This document shows positions 59,666 through 64,000 of a stretch of 64,000 bases of DNA, piece by piece. Made by a program: the position numbers and the translations under genes. The notes under the pieces were generated by a model. It did not search any database. It was given only the letters and a program-made list of their open reading frames with translations, and was not told the origin of the DNA. Where the stretch lies: assembly GCF_015711605.1 (NCBI RefSeq), contig NZ_JABTEZ010000003.1:806001-870000 (forward strand), given 5' to 3'. The stretch comes from Planomonospora sp. ID67723 (GTDB lineage: Bacteria; Actinomycetota; Actinomycetes; Streptosporangiales; Streptosporangiaceae). Position 1 is the first letter of the stretch. Each line of letters starts with the position of its first letter.

Positions 59666-60840
59666 AGAAAGCTCTGATCATCGGCGGGGGAATCGCGGGT
59701 CCGGTCACGGCCATGGCCCTTCAGCGGGCAGGCGTCGAGGCAGAGATCCACGAGGCCTACGACCGCGGTTCCGAAGGAGTGGGCGCCTTCCTCACACTCG
59801 CGGGCAACGGGCTCGAGGCCCTGCGCCTCCTCGGCCTGCGCGACCTCGTCTGCGACCTGGGCATGGACACGCCCCACATGGAGATGAGCAACGGGCGCGG
59901 CAAGCTGCTGGCCTCCTTCCGGCAGCCCGGCCGCACGCTCAAGCGCTCCGACCTCTACCGGGTGCTGCGCGACGAGGCCGTACGGCGCGGCGTGCGCATC
60001 CACTACGGCAGGCGTCTCGACGACGCCTCGACCACGCCGGACGGCGTGCGCGCCGTCTTCGCCGACGGGAGCACGGCCGAGGGCGATCTGCTGGTCGGCG
60101 CCGACGGCCTGCGCTCGCGCACGCGAACGATCATCGACCCCGCCGCGCCGCGCGCCCGGCACGTCGGCCTGCTGAACACCGGCGGCTTCGCTCGCGGTGT
60201 CACCGTGCCGGGCGAGCCGGGCACGTCCTACTTCATCTTCGGCAGGCGCTGCTTCTTCGGATACCTGATCCACCCGGACGGAGAGGTGTGGTGGTTCGCC
60301 AACCCGCCCAGTCCCAGGGAACCGACCAGGGAGGAGCTCGCGGCGATCACTCCTGAGCAGTGGCGTGCCAGGCTGACGCGGCTCTTCAAGGACGACACCG
60401 GGCCGATGCTCGACATCATCCGCGCCACCGGCCACATACCGCCCGGCTGGAACACCTACGACTTCCCGACCGTGCCGACGTGGTCCAACGAGCGCATGGT
60501 GATCGTGGGCGACGCCGCGCACGCGACCTCGCCCTCCTCCGGGCAGGGCGCGTCCATGGCCATCGAGGACGCGGTGGTGCTGGCCAAGTGCTTGCGCGAC
60601 GTCCCCGGCCTCCCCGGCGCCTTCGCCGCCTACGAGCGGCTCCGGCGTGACCGGGTGGAGCGGATCGTGGCCCAGGGCAAGCGCAACGGCAGCGGCAAGG
60701 CCCCGGGAGCCGCCGGCGCCTACGTCCGCGATCTCGTGCTGCCGGTGATCATGCGGCGGCTGGCCGGGAAGAACGCCCTGGGCTGGATGCACGACTACCG
60801 GATCTCCTGGGACGACCCGGTGGCCGCGGTGTCCCGGTGA
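59644..60840 (+). CDS. FAD-dependent monooxygenase (PHBH fold)
   Basis: 398 residues, class A flavoprotein monooxygenase. The dinucleotide site is ALIIGGGIAGPVTAMAL, the middle DG motif LLVGADGLRSRTR and the second FAD site IVGDAAHATSPSSGQGASMAIEDAVVLA. These catalyse NAD(P)H-dependent hydroxylation or epoxidation of aromatic or polyketide substrates. ATG 59644 and ATG 59659 are possible; the latter lies inside the operator and would give a nearly leaderless mRNA. PadR neighbours usually respond to phenolic compounds. Confidence 0.93.
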   Translation: MYSHYMTKKALIIGGGIAGPVTAMALQRAGVEAEIHEAYDRGSEGVGAFLTLAGNGLEALRLLGLRDLVCDLGMDTPHMEMSNGRGKLLASFRQPGRTLKRSDLYRVLRDEAVRRGVRIHYGRRLDDASTTPDGVRAVFADGSTAEGDLLVGADGLRSRTRTIIDPAAPRARHVGLLNTGGFARGVTVPGEPGTSYFIFGRRCFFGYLIHPDGEVWWFANPPSPREPTREELAAITPEQWRARLTRLFKDDTGPMLDIIRATGHIPPGWNTYDFPTVPTWSNERMVIVGDAAHATSPSSGQGASMAIEDAVVLAKCLRDVPGLPGAFAAYERLRRDRVERIVAQGKRNGSGKAPGAAGAYVRDLVLPVIMRRLAGKNALGWMHDYRISWDDPVAAVSR

Positions 60841-60929
60841 GCGGGACCGCACACCGCCGGTCCCGACGGGGCGGGGGCCGCGGGTTCCGCCGAGGCGATC
60901 GGCGTCGGCGCCGGACACCGGCCGGCGGT

Positions 60930-61396
60930 CTACGGCCGCCGCGCGACCAGCAGCAGCCGGGGACTGCCCAGCCGGACGACCTCCGCGGCGGTGTAGGCGT
61001 GCTGCGCGGAGGTCCCCCGATGCTCCTGCGCGCCCCGGCGGAAGGTGAAGGAGGTGAGCCAGCGGCCGTTCGCCGCGTCGTACTCGTCGACCGAGACGGC
61101 CTCGACTCCGCCGGGCGTCATCGGCGGCTCCTCCAGGGCCAGGCCCGGCAGCAGCGACTCGGCCACGAACCCGCAGTCCAGGGCCGGGGAGCCTCCCGGC
61201 ACGACGAGTCCCGCCAGGCCGGCGAGGAACTCCTGCGTGCCGGCGTGTTCCAGATAACCGAAGGCGTTGCCCATGCACATCGCCACATCGGCCCGCACGC
61301 CGGCGGGGAGGGCTCGCACGTCGCCCCGGCGCAGGTCGACGCCGAGCCGTTCCTTCTCGGCGGCGGCGCGGGCGTACGCGATGGCCTCGGAGGGTG
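60930..61396 (-). pseudogene. Truncated SAM-dependent methyltransferase
   Basis: The readable part runs SEAIAYARAAAEKERLGVDLRRGDVRALP, then ADVAMCMGNAFGYLE, VVPGG, and RRGAQEHRGTSAQHAYTAAEVVRLGSPRLLLVARRP. These are motifs II-post I to the C-terminus of class I methyltransferases. The N-terminal SAM-binding loop (DVGCGxGxHA) is missing. About 20 residues are also absent between AAEVV and RLGSPR. The 5' end runs into the end of the MFS gene. It should not be functional. Confidence 0.75.
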
Positions 61397-62659
61397 TCAG
61401 GCCGCCTTCCCCGAGTGTTCCGGACGCGCCTGCCGGACGGGGGTGCACAGGGCGATCAGCGCGATCGACAGGCAGCCGGTCCCCGAGACCAGATAGACCG
61501 TGGCGACGCCGTACTTCTCCGCGCCCCAGGCGAGCAGCGCCGCCCCCACCGGCCCCAGGGAGAAGTGGATGGTCCAGAACGCCGAGGTGACGCGGCCCAG
61601 CAGGTGATCGGGGGTCACCTGCTGGCGCAGCGACATCGAGCAGATCCCGGCCACGCTGACGCAGCCGAGATAGACGGCCACCAGAACGGCGACGCCCCAG
61701 ACGTCTCCAGAGGCCCCGAGCCCGGCCACGGCCAGCCCGCAGATCACCATGGCGCCGATCCAGGAGGCGCCGAAGCCCAGCCTGCGGCGGAGAGGCGGGG
61801 TGAGAAGGGCGCCGACGACCGTGCCGACGGCGGCGGCCCCGAGGACGGCGCCGACGGCGGCGTCGGACTGGCCGAGACCGTGTTTGAGGTGGTAGATGAC
61901 GACGTCGGTCAGGCCGAGCGTCAGGAAGATGAAGAAGGACAGCAGGACGGTCAGGGTGCGCAGCACCGGGTGCCGCCAGAGGAACCGGGCCCCCGCGAGC
62001 AGTTCCTGCGAGGGCCGCTGCCGCAGGGGCGGGGCCGTACCGGCCGGGTTCTGAGAGCTCCCGCCGAGCCGGATGAGGAAGACGCCGATCGCCGACAGAC
62101 CGAAGCTCGCGGCGTTGACGCCGAGCGCGGCGGTCGGGCCGAACTGCCCCGAGACCACGCCCGCCAGCGACGGGCCGAGGACACCGGCCGCCGCGGCCGT
62201 CGCGTAGAGCCGGCCGTTGGCCTCGGTGACGCGGTCCTCACCGGCCAGAGTGCGCACCGCGGTGACATAGGTGACCTGGAAGACCATCCCGACGGCCTCG
62301 CCGAGCGGCAGCACCACGTACAGCAGCCAGACCTGCGGGCCGAACGCCCAGACCAGCGGGACGAGCCCGTACAGGACCATCCGGGCGAGGTCGCAGCAGA
62401 TCAGCAGGGTCCGCCGGTCGAGACGGTCGACCAGGACCCCGGCGAAGATCCCCGCGCAGATCGACGCTGCGCCGGCCACGCCGGTCAACAGGCCCATCTG
62501 CGCGACGGACCCGGTCGCGTGCAGCACCAGCAGCGGGACGGCGATGTACGCGAACGAGTCCCCGGCCACGGAGAGCGTCTGCGCGGCCCAGAAGATGCCG
62601 AAGTCTCGGTCGCGCCACAACGAGCGGGCCGGTCTGTCCGTCTCCTCGGCCTGCGTCAC
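61397..62659 (-). CDS. MFS transporter (drug-efflux MFS_3 type)
   Basis: 420 residues, ~12 helices. WRDRDFGIFWAAQTLSVAGDSFAYIAVPLLVL is the typical N-terminus, FAGVLVDRLDRRTLLI the loop 2-3 motif and SLRQQVTPDHLLGRV the late-family block. I chose GTG 62659 with GGCGGAGG upstream; a longer frame to 63106 would run into the aldo/keto reductase gene. A methyltransferase remnant follows directly, so the two probably formed one operon. Substrate unknown; efflux of a small antibiotic is typical. Confidence 0.9.
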   Translation of the reverse strand: MTQAEETDRPARSLWRDRDFGIFWAAQTLSVAGDSFAYIAVPLLVLHATGSVAQMGLLTGVAGAASICAGIFAGVLVDRLDRRTLLICCDLARMVLYGLVPLVWAFGPQVWLLYVVLPLGEAVGMVFQVTYVTAVRTLAGEDRVTEANGRLYATAAAAGVLGPSLAGVVSGQFGPTAALGVNAASFGLSAIGVFLIRLGGSSQNPAGTAPPLRQRPSQELLAGARFLWRHPVLRTLTVLLSFFIFLTLGLTDVVIYHLKHGLGQSDAAVGAVLGAAAVGTVVGALLTPPLRRRLGFGASWIGAMVICGLAVAGLGASGDVWGVAVLVAVYLGCVSVAGICSMSLRQQVTPDHLLGRVTSAFWTIHFSLGPVGAALLAWGAEKYGVATVYLVSGTGCLSIALIALCTPVRQARPEHSGKAA

Positions 62660-62678
62660 GCCTCCGCCTTTCCGCCGC

Positions 62679-62716
62679 GCCTTCGTCTTCCCTGTCACGC
62701 CTTCGTCTTCCCTGTC
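62679..62716. repeat. Tandem 20-bp duplication upstream of the MFS gene
   Basis: GCCTTCGTCTTCCCTGTC at 62679-62696 is repeated at 62699-62716 (period 20 bp, spacer AC) just upstream of the MFS start codon, so it lies in the leader or promoter. Confidence 0.8.
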
Positions 62717-62766
62717 CGCGTCGCGCCCCGCCCCTGTGCCGTGGGCGGGGCCCGGCGCCCGTGCCG

Positions 62767-63741
62767 TCAGTGACTGACGGGCCTCGGACGGTACGGCTCG
62801 GCGAGGAAGGCCACTTCCCCGCCCGTCAGGGCCAGGCCCACCGCGGCGACGGCGTCGTCCACGTGCCGGTCCTTGGTCGCGCCGATGATCGGGGCGGTCA
62901 CGCCCGCCTGGTGGAGCAGCCACGCCAGCGCCACCTGGGCCGCGGGCACCTCGCGCTCGCGGGCCACCTGGGCGACCCGGTCGAGGATCTGCCGGTCGTT
63001 GTCGGCGTCGGTGTAGAGCGCCTCGATGCGCGCGTCGCTCCCGGCGCGGACGGTGGCCTGCTCCGACCCCGCGCGGGCGAGCAGACCCCTGGCCAGCGGG
63101 CTCCACGGGATGAGGCCCACACCCTGGTCGGCGCAGAGCGGGTTCATCTCCCGCTCCTCCTCGCGATAGAGGAGATTGTAGTGATTCTGCATGGATACGA
63201 ACTTTGTCCAGCCGTTGGTCTCGGCGGTGTGCTGGGCCTTGGCGAACTGCCAGGCGGCCATGCTGGAGGCGCCGATGTAGCGGGCCTTGCCCGCCTGCAC
63301 GACCGCGTGCAGGGCCTGCATGGTCTCCTCGATGGGCGTCTCGTCGTCCCAGCGGTGGATCTGGTAGAGGTCGACGTAGTCGGTGCCCAGGCGGCGCAGC
63401 GAGTCGTCGATGGCGGCGTGGACGTGCTTGCGCGACAGGCCGCGGTCGTTGACGCCCCTGCCCACGGGGAAGAAGACCTTGGTGGCCAGCACGTAGTCGT
63501 CACGGCGGGCGAACAGGCGCGACAGCAGACGGCCGGTGACCTCCTCGCTGGCGCCCTGGGAGTACACGTCGGCGGTGTCGAAGAACGTCACCCCGGCCTC
63601 GACGGCCCGGCGCACGATCGGCTCGGCGGCGGCCTCGTCCAGCACCCACTCGCCCCACCGGCCGGGGTCGCCGTAGCTCATCATGCCCAGGCAGACCCGG
63701 GAGACCTTCATCCCCGTCGAGCCCAGCCGTACGTATTCCAT
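62767..63741 (-). CDS. Aldo/keto reductase
   Basis: 324 residues of the AKR family. MEYVRLGSTGMKVSRVCLGMMSYG is the usual beginning. The tetrad is Asp/Tyr in FFDTADVYSQG, Lys in ATKVFFP and His in YQIHRWD. The cofactor end is VAPIIGATKDRHVDD-like (TAPIIGATK). CGGGAGG precedes ATG 63741. It is a second, unrelated-position AKR in the window besides 33660-34592. Single-gene unit; substrate unknown. Confidence 0.92.
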   Translation of the reverse strand: MEYVRLGSTGMKVSRVCLGMMSYGDPGRWGEWVLDEAAAEPIVRRAVEAGVTFFDTADVYSQGASEEVTGRLLSRLFARRDDYVLATKVFFPVGRGVNDRGLSRKHVHAAIDDSLRRLGTDYVDLYQIHRWDDETPIEETMQALHAVVQAGKARYIGASSMAAWQFAKAQHTAETNGWTKFVSMQNHYNLLYREEEREMNPLCADQGVGLIPWSPLARGLLARAGSEQATVRAGSDARIEALYTDADNDRQILDRVAQVAREREVPAAQVALAWLLHQAGVTAPIIGATKDRHVDDAVAAVGLALTGGEVAFLAEPYRPRPVSH

Positions 63742-64000
63742 CGCGAACCTCCCGATCTTGGTGACCGGCCTCAGCCTAACCGGGCAGATCATCATCGGCG
63801 GAGGCGGATGCCGCCGGCCGGAAGGCGCTCCACGCCGTGATCAAGAGCAAAGAGAGGGTCTTCAACCCCGATCTCCTGGAGCCCGGTGGGAAGACCGAGG
63901 ACTTCCGCCCATCGTGTCCGGCGGTGTCTCTGCCCACGCAGCGGAGCCGTCTCCGCTGCCTGGTGCCGACTCCGGCTATGACACCTGGCTGTTCGGCATA
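63742..64000 (+). other. Right-edge region with an incomplete reading frame
   Basis: On the + strand 63835-63910 reads HAVIKSKERVFNPDLL then EPGGKTEDF, and after a one-frame change IVSGGVSAHAAEPSPLPGADSGYDTW continues to the edge. It could be a frameshifted or partial gene; I cannot name it and no start is certain. Confidence 0.3.

Noticed and set aside
1-64000. CRISPR array, tRNA or rRNA genes
   Set aside because: No regularly spaced repeat-spacer structure, cloverleaf with CCA-type end, or rRNA-like stretch was recognised by eye on either strand.

Overview
This 64-kb window is high-GC DNA with many GTG and TTG starts and many 4-bp ATGA/GTGA gene overlaps. A mycothiol-dependent nitroreductase (Rv2466c-type) homologue, wax-ester/DGAT acyltransferase, Ser/Thr kinases with extracellular sensors, DUF3618 and IS701/IS1182/IS256 elements point to a filamentous actinomycete. 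Streptosporangiaceae-like is my inference; no rRNA or other species marker is present.

1-16 kb is mostly chromosomal housekeeping and signalling. It holds a truncated acyl-CoA carboxylase subunit, a Ser/Thr kinase whose extracellular end resembles spore-associated protein A, a glycolate-oxidase-like flavoprotein, a secreted M6 metalloprotease, a lipid kinase, a small basic protein with its ribosome binding site in a hairpin, a NERD-pseudokinase fusion, a UbiB/AarF-type kinase, a NarL-type two-component pair, and a holin-like/DUF3618 pair behind a SigB/SigF-like promoter.

16-34 kb begins with a small secreted protein and an HTH-TM-NBR1 Ig-like protein, then a MaoC/acyl-CoA dehydrogenase pair and a TetR-MMPL unit with a perfect 16+16 bp operator. 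A LytS/LytTR system with two acetate-type symporters follows; each symporter has its own small membrane partner, an MFS gene separates LytS from LytTR, and an excellent CRP-type site precedes the second symporter unit. A large GAF/PAS histidine kinase closes the region.

34-47 kb is metabolic and redox: aldo/keto reductase, esterase, WS/DGAT, sulfite-oxidase-like enzyme, PolX, azoreductase with an operator-embedded promoter, the nitroreductase homologue and a phospholipase-D-like protein. The most novel part is 43431-46808, a translationally coupled operon. It encodes an unknown soluble protein, a membrane-anchored thioredoxin-like protein (CGIC), a TAT-exported six-cysteine protein, a multi-spanning membrane protein interrupted by one in-frame TGA, a second CGGC thioredoxin-like protein and a secreted protein. 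The layout recalls MauE-MauD-MauA maturation of methylamine dehydrogenase, but no heavy chain is visible.

47.5-57.5 kb is a decayed accessory zone. It has an IS5-like remnant, an IS701-type transposase lacking its first catalytic aspartate region, an IS256 remnant interrupted by an IS1182-type element, a nucleotidyltransferase toxin-like gene broken by two frameshifts next to its likely partner, and a 57-bp fragment of a PaaK-like gene. Intact cargo includes a serine hydrolase, a GNAT acetyltransferase and a TetR/DUF4386 pair. 57.6-64 kb returns to intact genes (PaaK-like ligase, PadR/FAD monooxygenase divergon, MFS, aldo/keto reductase) plus a truncated methyltransferase.
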